Shown here one piece after another: positions 1-8,560 of a stretch of 44,474 bases of DNA. Made by a program: the position numbers and the translations under genes. This DNA is from Deltaproteobacteria bacterium (GTDB lineage: Bacteria; Desulfobacterota; WTBG01; CAIYCZ01; CAIRTM01), in NCBI GenBank assembly GCA_016875025.1, contig VGSH01000012.1, positions 1 to 44,474 of the forward strand. The letters run 5' to 3'. The notes beneath the pieces were generated by a model, which made no database searches, was not told the origin of the DNA, and saw only the letters and a list, made by a program, of their open reading frames with translations. Within the stretch, counting starts at the first letter, position 1. The number at the start of each line of letters is the position of its first letter.

Positions 1-112
1 GCACAATTGCTATTTCCCACAACTTGATGACCTGTTGCATGCCGTCTCATGTCAGTTTGATCTGTGGAAATCGAGCAACGGAACGTTGCGTAAATTATGC
101 GCAGTTATTTAA
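1..112 (+). mobile_element. Possible C-terminal tail of an IS630-like transposase, cut by window edge
   Basis: The frame opening at base 2 is free of stops until TAA at 110-112 and begins HNCYFPQLDDLLHAV, ending LRKLCAVI. An aromatic/proline block, a hydrophobic helix and a final 'LRxLCAxI' recall, from memory, the end of IS630-family transposases. A methyltransferase-type frame resumes about ten bases after the stop, next to a TA dinucleotide (122-123), the target that IS630 elements duplicate. Only 36 residues are visible and no DDE catalytic residue is included, so the family call is tentative; it may be the tail of an unrelated gene. Confidence 0.3.
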
Positions 113-118
113 GACGCT

Positions 119-1345
119 GTGTATAGAAACTTTAGAAGAGAGGGCTCCAATTCAAATCGTGAAGATGGCAAACGACAATATTATCCTATATATGCGGATC
201 TCGATAGCGGTGCGATTAGAATTCCGAAAATGGAATGGGATGATTTTAAGGAAGAATGGATAGTCAAGGAAAAGCCTCTTAAAAATGAGATTACAATATA
301 TCCTATCAATGATGACGGAGTTGAAAAAAATTGGCGGTGGAGTGAGGCGAACGTAACGAAAGATTATACTCAGTTTCTTGCTAAAATCCCCCGCCGTGGT
401 CTTCCTCAAGTCTATTATAAATATAGACCCAACATGGAGGGTTTTACCCCTTTAACTTTTTGGGCAGATGCAAAGTATTCTGCAACAGAACATGGCACTA
501 AAGCACTTAAAGACCTCTTTGGCATATCAAAATTCTCATATCCAAAATCAATTTACGCCGTTGAGGATTGCCTGACGATTATGGGGCTTGATGTGAACGG
601 GATTGCATTAGACTATTTTCCGGGTTCGGGTACTACATTTCAAGCAGTTATGGCCTTAAATAATAGAGATCAAGGCAGGAGAAAATGTATATTAATAGAA
701 CAGGGCTTGTATGTCTTTTCTGTTATCCTTCCGCGTATCAAAAAAATCGCCTACAGCTTTGATTGGGAAGAAGGCAAGCCTATAGGCGACAGCATGAACG
801 GCCTTGGCGTTTTTCTGAAGTACCAGCGTCTTGAGCAGTATGAAGAAGCGCTGGAGAATATCGCCTTTACCGTGCCGCAAAAAACCGCGCAGCAGGCCCT
901 GGAATTTAAAGACTACATACCGAAATATTTTCTTGAGTTTGAAACGCGCGACAGCCGCACGCTGGTGAATACGGAAGAAATGGCTGACCCATGGGATTAT
1001 CAGCTCAACGTATGGGATGGCTACACCTATGACACGCAGCAGGCAGTAGACCTGGTGGAAACATTTAACTACCTCATCGGGCTGCATATGCACAAGTGCA
1101 TAACCCGCGAGGTAGCGGGCAGGCGCTATCAGTTTGTGTATGGCTGCAATAACTGTAACAAACAGATACTGGTAGTGTGGCGCAATGTGAAAGATTTTGA
1201 TCTGGCGGCCTTTGAAGTTGACGGCAAGTTTTTGAGGGATGAGCTGAAGGGCTGGACCTATGATGTGCTCTACATAAACGGTCAGGCGCATATTGAAGGC
1301 TATCAGCCCATTGAGGAAATTTTCAAAAATAAAATGATCCCATAA
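119..1345 (+). pseudogene. mod: Type III DNA methyltransferase (Mod), 5'-truncated
   Basis: This is the C-terminal portion of a beta-class adenine methyltransferase, the modification and target-recognition subunit of a type III restriction system. Visible are the Mod-typical 'YYPIY' block (about residue 21), a motif X-like 'LFGISKFSYPKS' (133-144) and the AdoMet-binding motif I DYFPGSGTT (165-173), followed by the usual 'LPRIKKIAYS' and a long C-terminal tail. In beta-class enzymes the catalytic DPPY motif lies before motif I, and it is missing here: upstream of about base 113 the frame is closed by a stop and no Mod-like sequence is seen. The GTG at 119 is therefore only the first available start, not a native one. 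The first 600 bases are clearly more A/T-rich than the rest. The gene is probably inactive. res follows 144 bases downstream on the same strand. Confidence 0.8.
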
Positions 1346-1367
1346 GTGATAAAGGCATAAAAAAATA

Positions 1368-1444
1368 GTCACTCCGGTGAAAACCGGAGTCCAGACCACA
1401 CATCATAGCCAAAAAATCTGGATACCGGCTTTCGCCGGTATGAC
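1368..1444. repeat. Fold-back repeat between mod and res
   Basis: Two roughly 28-base arms, beginning gtcactccgg and ending ccggtatgac, are imperfect inverted copies of each other. Each arm also holds its own small hairpin (ccggtgaaaaccgg and ccggctttcgccgg). It resembles the widespread dispersed repeat with the core CCGGCGAAAGCCGG found in many environmental bacteria. It lies in the spacer between the modification and restriction genes and could affect their co-transcription, but no T-run follows, so it is not an obvious terminator. Confidence 0.75.
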
Positions 1445-1489
1445 AGCTCTTTGGCTTGCGCTGTTCTCAAGCGCCAGGGCGTCGATAAC

Positions 1490-4400
1490 ATGGCATTAAA
1501 CAAAAACCTTGTACTGTTCCATTATATCCTCCGGCAGTTCGGCTATGATAATTTTGAAAAACTCATAGACGAATTCAGCGCCAAGCAGCCCGGCTATGAC
1601 GCAACCGGCAGAAGCTATTTTGCCAATGCCTTGCTGGGAGCGCAAAAAAGCATTGATGACCGCGCGCTGCTTGCCTATGACCAGGCCATACGGGACTATG
1701 AAGGCCGATTGCGCACACACCGGGCCGAACCCTTCTTGACTTTCAAGTACTATCAGTTTTTTTCTCTGCTTTTTTCCGAATATTATTTTGACCGGCTGAG
1801 CGAAAATGCCGCTCAGTTGCTTGCGGCTCTGAATGCCTTTAAAAATACACATGCGGATTTCAGATCGCTTGAGGATTATGCTGAAAGCGATTTGAAAAAG
1901 CTTGCCTACTGGATGGCCACCGGCAGCGGCAAAACCCTGATCATGCACTGCAATTACTGGCAGATAACCAAGTATTTTCGGGATTGGGAAAATATACTGC
2001 TGATTACGCCCAATGAAGGCCTGAGCCGTCAGCACTATGATGAGCTTATAGCCAGCGGCATTGATGCCAAGCTGTATTCCGGCAGCGAGGAAAGCCTGAA
2101 GACCCGCGACGGAGAAATACTGATTATTGAAATAACCAAACTGGTAAAAGAAAAGGAAGGCGAAGGCGTAAGCGTTGATGTTGACTACTTTGCGGAATCA
2201 CGAAATCTTGTTTTTATTGATGAAGGCCACAAAGGGCAGCGCTCCGAAGAAAAAACCTGGAAAACCTTGCGCGAGCATTTAACGCGCGGCGAGAAATCTT
2301 TCACATTTGAATACTCGGCAACCTTCGGCCAGATTATAAACGGCGGATCACGGGACTTGCTGAATGAATACGGCAAGGCGATTATTTTTGATTATTCATA
2401 CCGGCATTTTTATGCTGACGGCTACGGGAAAGACTTCACCGTTTTTAATGTTGAGGCCAACGAGTACAGCGATGAGCAGACGCGCCTGCTGCTGACCGCA
2501 AGCCTGCTTGGCTTCTATGAGCAGCTTGTGCTTTTTGAACAGTACAAATATGAACTGCGCGCCTATAACATTGAAAAGCCGCTGTGGGTGTTTGTGGGCA
2601 GCAAGGTTATCGGCGGTGGCTCAAGCCTTACGCAGACCGACAAACAGAATGTGTCGGATGTAACCATGGTGGTGAGGTTTTTTCAGGAGATCCTTGCTGA
2701 CCCGGCTGCGCTGCAGAAAGATATTGATAAAATTTTGCACAATAAAGCCAATCTCATCAATGCCGCCGGGCTTGATATTTTTGGAAGCAGGTTTGAATAT
2801 CTGCGGCAGCATTACCCTGCGGCTTCCGAGGTGCTGGAGCGCGTGTTTCATGGAGTTGGCAATATTGAAGCACTGCAGATCAAACAGGGCGAAGGGGAAA
2901 TAGGGCTCAGAACGCATACGGGCGGGCAGTATTTTGCGGTTATCAATATCGGCGATGTGGGCAAATATGTAAAGAAACTGGAAGAAGACCTCAGCGGAAC
3001 TATCTCCGTGCAGGATGACAGCTTTACGGGCTCGCTGTTTCAAGATATTGCTGCTTCAACCTCGCAGGTTAATATCCTTATCGGCTCTAAAAAATTCATC
3101 GAGGGCTGGAATTCATGGCGGGTGTCGAGCATGGGGCTGATGAATATGGGCAAAAGCGAAGGCCCGCAGATTATTCAGCTCTTTGGTCGCGGCGTGCGCC
3201 TGAAAGGCAGGGAACTGTCTTTAAAACGCGAAAACGTGGCCGCCCCGTACTATATACGGGCTTTGCAGACCATTTCGATTTTTGGGCTGAATGCCTCGTA
3301 CATGAGCAATTTTCTCAAGCATATTGAGAAGGAAACTCCGGATTACCGGGAGTTCTGCCTCGATGTTCGGGCCAACAATAAAGCGCAATGGGAAAATAAG
3401 GTGCTCACCTTTAAGAAAAGTGACGAGTACAATTTTAAAGACTACCCCGTTGTGCTTGAATGCAGCGAGCGCATACTTAAACGCATCGTGATAGACCTTC
3501 GGCCCAGGATCAGCACGGCAATAGGTGGCTTTAACGCCCAGTTTGCCGAGCAACTTGATGACTATACCGTTAATTTCTTGAAAATATATCAGGCCTACAT
3601 TGATTTCAATGCCCTGCTCGTTGAGTGCAACCGGTATAAACTGGTGCGCGGCTTTGCTAATCTTCTGATTTCAAAAGATGTTGTGGAGAAAATTATAGCA
3701 TCTGACGCCTACGGGATTTTCAGCTATAAGGGGCAGTTCGGTTTGCGGGATGCCCTTGATGGAAAAATTCAGGATATAGCGGCATCCGTAGTGAAAGATT
3801 ACATTACCAAATTTTATTCAGATAAAGAAAAGGACTATTTAACCAAAAACCTGAGCATTGAAATGCTCACGGAGAAGCATGATATTTTTCCGGCCAACCG
3901 AAAAATGGTTGTGCGAATTTCAAAGCAGTATGCAGACATTATTGATGAACTTCAGGCGGATATTGAAAAATTTTATATCCGCGATGTTGAGCATATACCG
4001 ACCCTGCATTTTGACAAGCACCTCTACTCGCCGATAGCAGTCTGGAAGAAGGGCTCAAAATTTCAGGAAATCAAAACCGTGCCGGTAAAACTCAATGAGG
4101 GCGAAACGAATTTTTTAATTCATTTGCGGCAGTATCTCAAGTCTGCTGCTGATTCCATGCAGGGCAAGGAAGTTTTCGTTTTGCGAAATCTTACCCAGCG
4201 CGGCGTAGGGTTCTTTATAGAGAGTTCATCCTTCTACCCTGATTTTATACTGTGGGTTGTTGAGGGCAAAAAACAGACGATTTTCTTCCTTGATCCCAAG
4301 GGCATACGCATGATGGGCAATTTCAAGGATGATAAAATTGTGTTTTGCACGGAAATTATTCAGGAAATCAATTCCTCGGCGCAGGAGAAACTTAAAAGCT

Positions 4401-4576
4401 CGAAGCTTGATCTGAGCTTAAAACTTGATGCGTATATTCTGTCCGTCAGCGGCTATCGCGATCTGGTTAAGTCCTGGGGCAATCGGGACGCCAAACGCGA
4501 AGACTTTAAAGCGAACCATGTATTGTTTATTGATGAGAATAAACAGTATTTGCAAGAGCTGTTTCAGAGCGTTTAG
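1490..4576 (+). CDS. res: Type III restriction enzyme, Res (helicase/endonuclease) subunit
   Basis: Res is the ATP-dependent motor and nuclease of a type III restriction-modification complex; it acts only together with Mod. Of 1028 residues, the superfamily 2 helicase core shows Walker A ATGSGKT (143-149), motif II DEGH (244-247), motif III SATF (276-279) and motif VI QLFGRGVRL (about 563-571). Near the C-terminus a PD-(D/E)XK-type nuclease signature is visible: PD at 917-918 followed by the DPK of FLDPKG at 935-937. Length is normal for the family. The ATG chosen begins MALNKN, matching family N-termini; an in-frame ATG 39 bases earlier lies closer to the repeat and adds an unlikely leader. 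The reading frame is intact while the partner mod is truncated, so the complex is predicted to be non-functional unless another Mod exists elsewhere. Its GC content is higher than that of the 5' part of mod. Confidence 0.92.
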   Translation: MALNKNLVLFHYILRQFGYDNFEKLIDEFSAKQPGYDATGRSYFANALLGAQKSIDDRALLAYDQAIRDYEGRLRTHRAEPFLTFKYYQFFSLLFSEYYFDRLSENAAQLLAALNAFKNTHADFRSLEDYAESDLKKLAYWMATGSGKTLIMHCNYWQITKYFRDWENILLITPNEGLSRQHYDELIASGIDAKLYSGSEESLKTRDGEILIIEITKLVKEKEGEGVSVDVDYFAESRNLVFIDEGHKGQRSEEKTWKTLREHLTRGEKSFTFEYSATFGQIINGGSRDLLNEYGKAIIFDYSYRHFYADGYGKDFTVFNVEANEYSDEQTRLLLTASLLGFYEQLVLFEQYKYELRAYNIEKPLWVFVGSKVIGGGSSLTQTDKQNVSDVTMVVRFFQEILADPAALQKDIDKILHNKANLINAAGLDIFGSRFEYLRQHYPAASEVLERVFHGVGNIEALQIKQGEGEIGLRTHTGGQYFAVINIGDVGKYVKKLEEDLSGTISVQDDSFTGSLFQDIAASTSQVNILIGSKKFIEGWNSWRVSSMGLMNMGKSEGPQIIQLFGRGVRLKGRELSLKRENVAAPYYIRALQTISIFGLNASYMSNFLKHIEKETPDYREFCLDVRANNKAQWENKVLTFKKSDEYNFKDYPVVLECSERILKRIVIDLRPRISTAIGGFNAQFAEQLDDYTVNFLKIYQAYIDFNALLVECNRYKLVRGFANLLISKDVVEKIIASDAYGIFSYKGQFGLRDALDGKIQDIAASVVKDYITKFYSDKEKDYLTKNLSIEMLTEKHDIFPANRKMVVRISKQYADIIDELQADIEKFYIRDVEHIPTLHFDKHLYSPIAVWKKGSKFQEIKTVPVKLNEGETNFLIHLRQYLKSAADSMQGKEVFVLRNLTQRGVGFFIESSSFYPDFILWVVEGKKQTIFFLDPKGIRMMGNFKDDKIVFCTEIIQEINSSAQEKLKSSKLDLSLKLDAYILSVSGYRDLVKSWGNRDAKREDFKANHVLFIDENKQYLQELFQSV

Positions 4577-4614
4577 AACACTTATCTAAATACTATAACC
4601 TGCGATACAACACC

Positions 4615-4652
4615 GTCCGTTCGCCCTGAGCCTGTCGAAGGGTTGAACGGAC
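4615..4652. repeat. Hairpin repeat of the 'GAGCCTGTCGAA' family
   Basis: Arms GTCCGTTC and GAACGGAC enclose a loop carrying CCTGAGCCTGTCGAAGG. A related half-copy (GGTTCGACAAACTCACCGCGAACGG) lies at about 4680-4705. The same motif recurs near 28.3, 28.5, 33.3 and 33.4 kb, so this is a dispersed genomic repeat. The rest of the 188-base gap downstream of res shows no gene. Confidence 0.7.
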
Positions 4653-4764
4653 ACCGTATGTGACGCTGAAACCCGTGCATGGTTCGACAAACTCACCGCG
4701 AACGGGTTTGCATCTTCTTTTGAAAAAAGCTGCAGAAAAAAGGGAAATGCTCCGGTTGCCCGAA

Positions 4765-5016
4765 TCACCGGGGCTCTGCGTCGTCAGTTAGCATTGACCA
4801 AGCGTCGAACAGGCCGTTGTACCGCAGAATATATTCCTGTCCGTCGTCGGCGATGACCTTGAAGTAATCAAGCTGCACAGGACCGTAGCCGCCCTCATAC
4901 CATCTGTCGGCTATCTCAACAACACGATACTGCCTGCCCCTGAAGCTGAAGGACTCCGGGCGTTCGTTTGCCTTGTAGCCGTAATAAGCCTGTACCCTAA
5001 TGTGCTCGAAGTTCAC
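4765..5016 (-). CDS. Small conserved protein of unknown function
   Basis: An 83-residue soluble protein with the pattern 'YKANERP.SF' near the N-terminus, 'DRWYEGGYGP' in the middle and 'DYFKVIADDGQEYILRYN' towards the end. I recall similar short proteins (KANERP ... DRWY ... DYFKV.ADDG) in deltaproteobacteria and thermophiles, of no assigned function; the strongly patterned beta-strand-like sequence suggests a small beta fold. It starts with GTG; the upstream frame closes at the stop codon of the PIN toxin gene, 27 bases away, so the two are probably co-transcribed. No strong ribosome-binding site is visible. Whether it belongs functionally to the toxin-antitoxin pair or merely follows it is unknown. 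Confidence 0.65.
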   Translation of the reverse strand: MNFEHIRVQAYYGYKANERPESFSFRGRQYRVVEIADRWYEGGYGPVQLDYFKVIADDGQEYILRYNGLFDAWSMLTDDAEPR

Positions 5017-5043
5017 GATGCTATACAGAAAAATGCTCTTGCG

Positions 5044-5421
5044 TTACGGGCGAAACTTCTTGATGTGCAGGTCTTTTAAAATTCTGTAGTGCCTGTCATT
5101 GCCGGTCACGATCGGAAGTCCGTGCGAAATCGCTGTGGCTGATATGAGCGCATCCGCAAGCTGAATGGAGTGGCTGAGAAAATGCTGCTCAACAAAAAAC
5201 ATGGCTTTAGAAGAGATGTCTTCCGTAATATAGAGGATCTTGGAGTTCCATGCGCTCAGTGCTCTGCGCAGACAATTCAGCTCACCTTTATTGCGCATGC
5301 CCTGTACCAGTTCCATATAGGTAACAACGGAGATGCAAAAGTTTTCTGTCTTTTCAAGGATTCTGCAGGCGCTGTTGTTGCCCCTCATGTACCAGATGAG
5401 TACATCGGTATCGATAAGCAT
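5044..5421 (-). CDS. vapC: PIN-domain ribonuclease toxin (VapC-like)
   Basis: A 125-residue PIN-domain protein of the usual toxin length. VapC toxins are Mg2+-dependent RNases that block translation when free of antitoxin. The acidic active-site residues are in place: D4 in LIDTDVLIW, E37 in TYMELVQG, D90 in LADALISATA and D109 in TGNDRHY. The start ATG immediately follows the antitoxin stop codon (TAAATG), and the sequence GGGAGA inside the end of the antitoxin gene serves as ribosome-binding site, so the two are translationally coupled. The antitoxin is Phd/YefM-like rather than AbrB-like VapB, a common pairing. The toxin looks intact. Confidence 0.9.
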   Translation of the reverse strand: MLIDTDVLIWYMRGNNSACRILEKTENFCISVVTYMELVQGMRNKGELNCLRRALSAWNSKILYITEDISSKAMFFVEQHFLSHSIQLADALISATAISHGLPIVTGNDRHYRILKDLHIKKFRP

Positions 5422-5658
5422 TTACGATCTCCCTTTTCGCAGGCTCTTCACATAGGCATTAACGTTTCCGACCGTATCATTATTCTTCCATATTCCAAAC
5501 AGCTCATTTTTTTTTGTTTTGTCCCGGCTTTGTTTTTCGTACGGGACAATTTTTGCGCATGGCTTCCCGCGAAAGGTTATAACAACCTCCTCGCCCCTGC
5601 TGACGGTTTCAAGAACGCATTTTGCGTTAAATCTCAGGTCTTTTGCGGTTGTGTTCAT
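5422..5658 (-). CDS. Phd/YefM-family antitoxin
   Basis: A 78-residue antitoxin that should bind and neutralise the downstream PIN toxin and repress their shared promoter. The N-terminal DNA-binding half shows the Phd/YefM pattern: 'AKDLRFNAKCVLETVSRGEEVVITFRG' (written in parts: LRFNAKCVLETV, then GEEVVITFRGKPCAKIVP). The C-terminal part, rich in Lys and Asn, would wrap the toxin. The ATG is preceded by a clear AGGAGG at 5662-5667. It is first in an operon with the toxin and probably with the small gene after it. Confidence 0.85.
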   Translation of the reverse strand: MNTTAKDLRFNAKCVLETVSRGEEVVITFRGKPCAKIVPYEKQSRDKTKKNELFGIWKNNDTVGNVNAYVKSLRKGRS

Positions 5659-5680
5659 GGCTGGCCTCCTGAAGCTTAAG

Positions 5681-5721
5681 TTTACACTTTAAAGTATAAA
5701 TTATGTGCAGGCGCTGGTCAA
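5681..5721 (-). promoter_or_regulatory. Promoter and probable operator of the toxin-antitoxin operon
   Basis: Read on the minus strand, TTGACC (5716-5721) and TATACT (5693-5698) are separated by 17 bases, a good sigma-70 promoter. The -10 box lies inside a near-perfect 20-base palindrome, TTTATACTTTAAAGTGTAAA (5681-5700), with two mismatched base pairs. That placement suits autorepression by the Phd-type antitoxin; the operator role is inferred. Confidence 0.65.
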
Positions 5722-5790
5722 CAGGATATTTGCGCATCCCTCATGTCACACCCCGGAAGGTAAAATGTTCTCGCGAAGTGCCGCTGCCTT

Positions 5791-6267
5791 TCAGCCCTGC
5801 TGCAGTGCGGCGGTAATGCGACTGTCAGCCAGAACGGCTTTCAGAATCCTGCGCTCAAGCGTGCGCATGGCGCGCGCCGCGGCCGCATCGTTCTCATGAT
5901 CAAAGCCCAGCAGGTGCAAAATGCCATGAATGAGCAGGCGGGTCATTTCCTCCCACAGCGCACATCCGGCGCGCGCCGCCTGGCGCGCCGCTGTTTCAAC
6001 GGATATGACCACATCACCCAGCACATCGGGCTGCAGACCGGCCAGCTCTTCTGCGGTATAGAGCGGGAAGGACAGCACATCGGTGGGCCGGGGCTTGCCG
6101 CGATACTGTCCATTCAGGGCTGCAATGCCGGGATCGTCAAGCAGCAGGATACTTACCTCGGGTTTTGCTGATTCCAATGCGCTTGCCAAGATCAGGTTCA
6201 CTGTCCGCCGGAGCAGCACCCGGTCGATCGCCGTCTTTTGCCGGTTTTTTATCTGAACTTTTGCCAT
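5791..6267 (-). CDS. ybeY: Endoribonuclease YbeY (rRNA maturation factor)
   Basis: YbeY is a zinc-dependent endoribonuclease involved in 16S rRNA 3'-end maturation and ribosome quality control. The 158-residue product has the zinc-binding signature HGILHLLGFDH (114-124) and the family block 'RGKPRPTDVLSFP' (about 56-68). The start was set at the ATG that begins MAKVQIKNRQ because it follows AAAAGGAAA and matches family N-termini; an extension of 11 codons is open but unlikely. It is the last gene of phoH-pgpH-ybeY. Its first 131 bases overlap the end of pgpH in another frame, an unusually long overlap. Confidence 0.93.
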   Translation of the reverse strand: MAKVQIKNRQKTAIDRVLLRRTVNLILASALESAKPEVSILLLDDPGIAALNGQYRGKPRPTDVLSFPLYTAEELAGLQPDVLGDVVISVETAARQAARAGCALWEEMTRLLIHGILHLLGFDHENDAAAARAMRTLERRILKAVLADSRITAALQQG

Positions 6268-8560
6268 TGGTTTCCTTTTCAGGCTTCGCCGGATAATCAA
6301 TCCGGGAATGAAAGATACCGGTCAGAATTCTGTTAAAGCTCAATGCAATTAAATGCAGTTCCTTGAGCGTGAGTTCGCATTCATCAAGCTGGCCGTCCAC
6401 AAAAATATTGTTGATGATGCGCTGGACCATGCCCTGAATACGGGCAGCTGTCGGTTCGGTCAGGGTCTTTGACGTGGCCTCGACAGCGTCGGCCAGCATG
6501 ACGATGCCAGCCTCCTTGGTCTGCGGCTTCGGCCCCGGATAGCGAAAATCCTTGTCGCTGACCGGCTGCTCCGGGTCGCTTAATTCCCGGGCCTTCTGGT
6601 AAAAATAGTTCATGCAGGACGTGCCGTGATGCTGCAGAATGATGTCGATAATGGGCTTGCCCAGGCGGTACTGCCGGGCGAGATCAGCACCGTCCCGGAC
6701 ATGCTTGGCAATAATGAGACTGCTCATACTGGGCTGCAGCTTGTCGTGCCGGTTTTCTCCGTTGCTTTGATTTTCAATGAAGTACTGCGCCATCTTAATT
6801 TTGCCGATGTCGTGGTAATAGGAGGCGACGCGGGCCAGCAGCGGGTTGGCCTGAACTGATTCGGCCGCCGCCTCGGACATGATGCCGACCAGAATGCTGT
6901 GATGATAGGTGCCGGGCGCGTTGATCAGGAGCTGGCGCAGCACGGGCTGGTTAAGGTCGGCCAGCTCGAGCAGCTTGATGTCGGTCGTGTAATTAAAGGC
7001 CATTTCAATGATGGGAATAATTCCGATGGCAAGTACGGCCGCAAGCACACCGCCCAGCACAGCCATGCCGAGGCTCACGGCGGCCCCGGGCGTAAAAAGG
7101 GTATCGTTGATAAGGCTCAGGGCCACAACCAGCACGACATTCGCGCCACCGGCGACAAGGCCGGCACGGATAATGTTTTTTCGCTCGCGGGTGCGGGAAA
7201 CCTCCTGGGCGGCGATAATGGAGCCCAGAAAGCTGTATATGAAAAATGAAAACCGGCTGTCAAGCGCAAGGCATACGAACATGGCGACAATTACGGAACT
7301 CAGGGTCGCAATGCGCGGGGAGAGCACAACGCTGATTACGATCGCGGCAAAGGCAAACGGCAGACCATAGAGGTAGCTTTCAGGCGCAATGGCGAGCGGC
7401 CCCTGCTCAAGCCCCCGGATAAGGGCGATACAGATTTTGATGACAACAAAGGTGGCAACCAGTATGACGAAAATAAAGCTCAAATCGCGTGCCGACAGCA
7501 GGCCCGGCAGTCCGCGCACACGGGCCGCACTTGAAAAGCGATACAGCGCGTAGAGCGCAAACAGCGACAGCATGAAGTTTCCGGTTAACACCCAGAGCAT
7601 GCTGCGGCGGTCCTTCATTGCCGAAAGCGCCTGCAGTTTCACCAGGGCCGCTTCATTGATTTTTGAACCCGCCTGGATAATTGCCTCGCCCTTTTTAACA
7701 TTATAGTACAGCGGGCTTACCGCCTGAAGCGCTGTGGTGCGCCGTGCGCTGGTTTCAAGGCTGTTGGGCGTTATGGTCGGCGCAATGAGTTTCAGGGCCA
7801 GATTTATGATAACGCGGCTCACGTCAGCCCGCACGTTCCGGAGCTGCTGGCGGGCTTCGCGCCGCACCAGCATTTCGGCTTCCTTTAAATCAATAAACGG
7901 GGCGAAATCATCGAGAATAATTTCATCCTGCGTATACATATTGCGCAGCACGATGCCGCGGCTGCGCTCTTTGAACAGCTGGGCCTTTGACGGCACGATT
8001 TCGCGCTGCGCAAAGGGCCTGACCAGATCAAGCAGATAGTCTTCAATTTCGTTTTTGAACTCGCGCTCGAGCAGCAGATTGAAATCGTCCTCCTCAACCT
8101 TAATTTTCAGCTGACTCTGGAACAGGGTGCGTGCCTGAGCGTGTTGGTTTTCATCGTATCCCGGACCGGCGATCAGATCGCGCGCAGCCGCAAATGCACG
8201 GCTGATGCGATCTTCGACTTCTGCGTCGAAGCGGGAATTAAAATCATAGACCGCGCGCACCGACTGCACGCGCTCCTCGCGCCTGATGTCGGTCGCCTTT
8301 TGATCCTCGACGGAAAAATCCCGCGGCGCGTAGACGGTATGAACGGCAATATCATCGACCTGATAGTTAGAGCCGGGCACAATCAGGCGCGGCGTAATCA
8401 AAGCCGCCATGATCAGGGCCAGAAAAGCCCAGAGAATAATTTTCAGATTTGGGGACTCGAGGCCTTCAAACAATCGGAACCGGACCGGGGGCTCCTCAAT
8501 TTTTGACTGCCGCGCCTTCTTCGGAGGCCGCAGAAGCGTTTTCAGCGCGTTGATTTTCAT
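6137..8560 (-). CDS. pgpH: 7TM receptor with HD hydrolase domain (PgpH-type c-di-AMP phosphodiesterase family)
   Basis: An 807-residue membrane protein. Residues 41-60 form one membrane span, about 65-320 an extracytoplasmic 7TMR-HDED domain, about 320-525 a cluster of further spans, and about 540-760 a cytoplasmic HD phosphohydrolase domain with the HD pair at H583-D584 (YYHDIGKI) and upstream histidines at 553-554. Characterised members (Listeria PgpH) hydrolyse cyclic di-AMP; whether this organism makes c-di-AMP cannot be told from here. The gene overlaps phoH by ATGA. The last 45-50 residues after 'FHSRIDYP' are low-complexity (Lys, Asp, Pro, Ala) and coincide with the start of ybeY, so the tail may be a non-conserved extension. 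Confidence 0.9.
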   Translation of the reverse strand: MKINALKTLLRPPKKARQSKIEEPPVRFRLFEGLESPNLKIILWAFLALIMAALITPRLIVPGSNYQVDDIAVHTVYAPRDFSVEDQKATDIRREERVQSVRAVYDFNSRFDAEVEDRISRAFAAARDLIAGPGYDENQHAQARTLFQSQLKIKVEEDDFNLLLEREFKNEIEDYLLDLVRPFAQREIVPSKAQLFKERSRGIVLRNMYTQDEIILDDFAPFIDLKEAEMLVRREARQQLRNVRADVSRVIINLALKLIAPTITPNSLETSARRTTALQAVSPLYYNVKKGEAIIQAGSKINEAALVKLQALSAMKDRRSMLWVLTGNFMLSLFALYALYRFSSAARVRGLPGLLSARDLSFIFVILVATFVVIKICIALIRGLEQGPLAIAPESYLYGLPFAFAAIVISVVLSPRIATLSSVIVAMFVCLALDSRFSFFIYSFLGSIIAAQEVSRTRERKNIIRAGLVAGGANVVLVVALSLINDTLFTPGAAVSLGMAVLGGVLAAVLAIGIIPIIEMAFNYTTDIKLLELADLNQPVLRQLLINAPGTYHHSILVGIMSEAAAESVQANPLLARVASYYHDIGKIKMAQYFIENQSNGENRHDKLQPSMSSLIIAKHVRDGADLARQYRLGKPIIDIILQHHGTSCMNYFYQKARELSDPEQPVSDKDFRYPGPKPQTKEAGIVMLADAVEATSKTLTEPTAARIQGMVQRIINNIFVDGQLDECELTLKELHLIALSFNRILTGIFHSRIDYPAKPEKETNGKSSDKKPAKDGDRPGAAPADSEPDLGKRIGISKTRGKYPAA

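Noticed and set aside
24-263. Open frame on the plus strand overlapping the start of mod
   Set aside because: It runs across the junction in a frame that is not Mod-like and shows no recognisable sequence; the Mod frame continues from about base 113.
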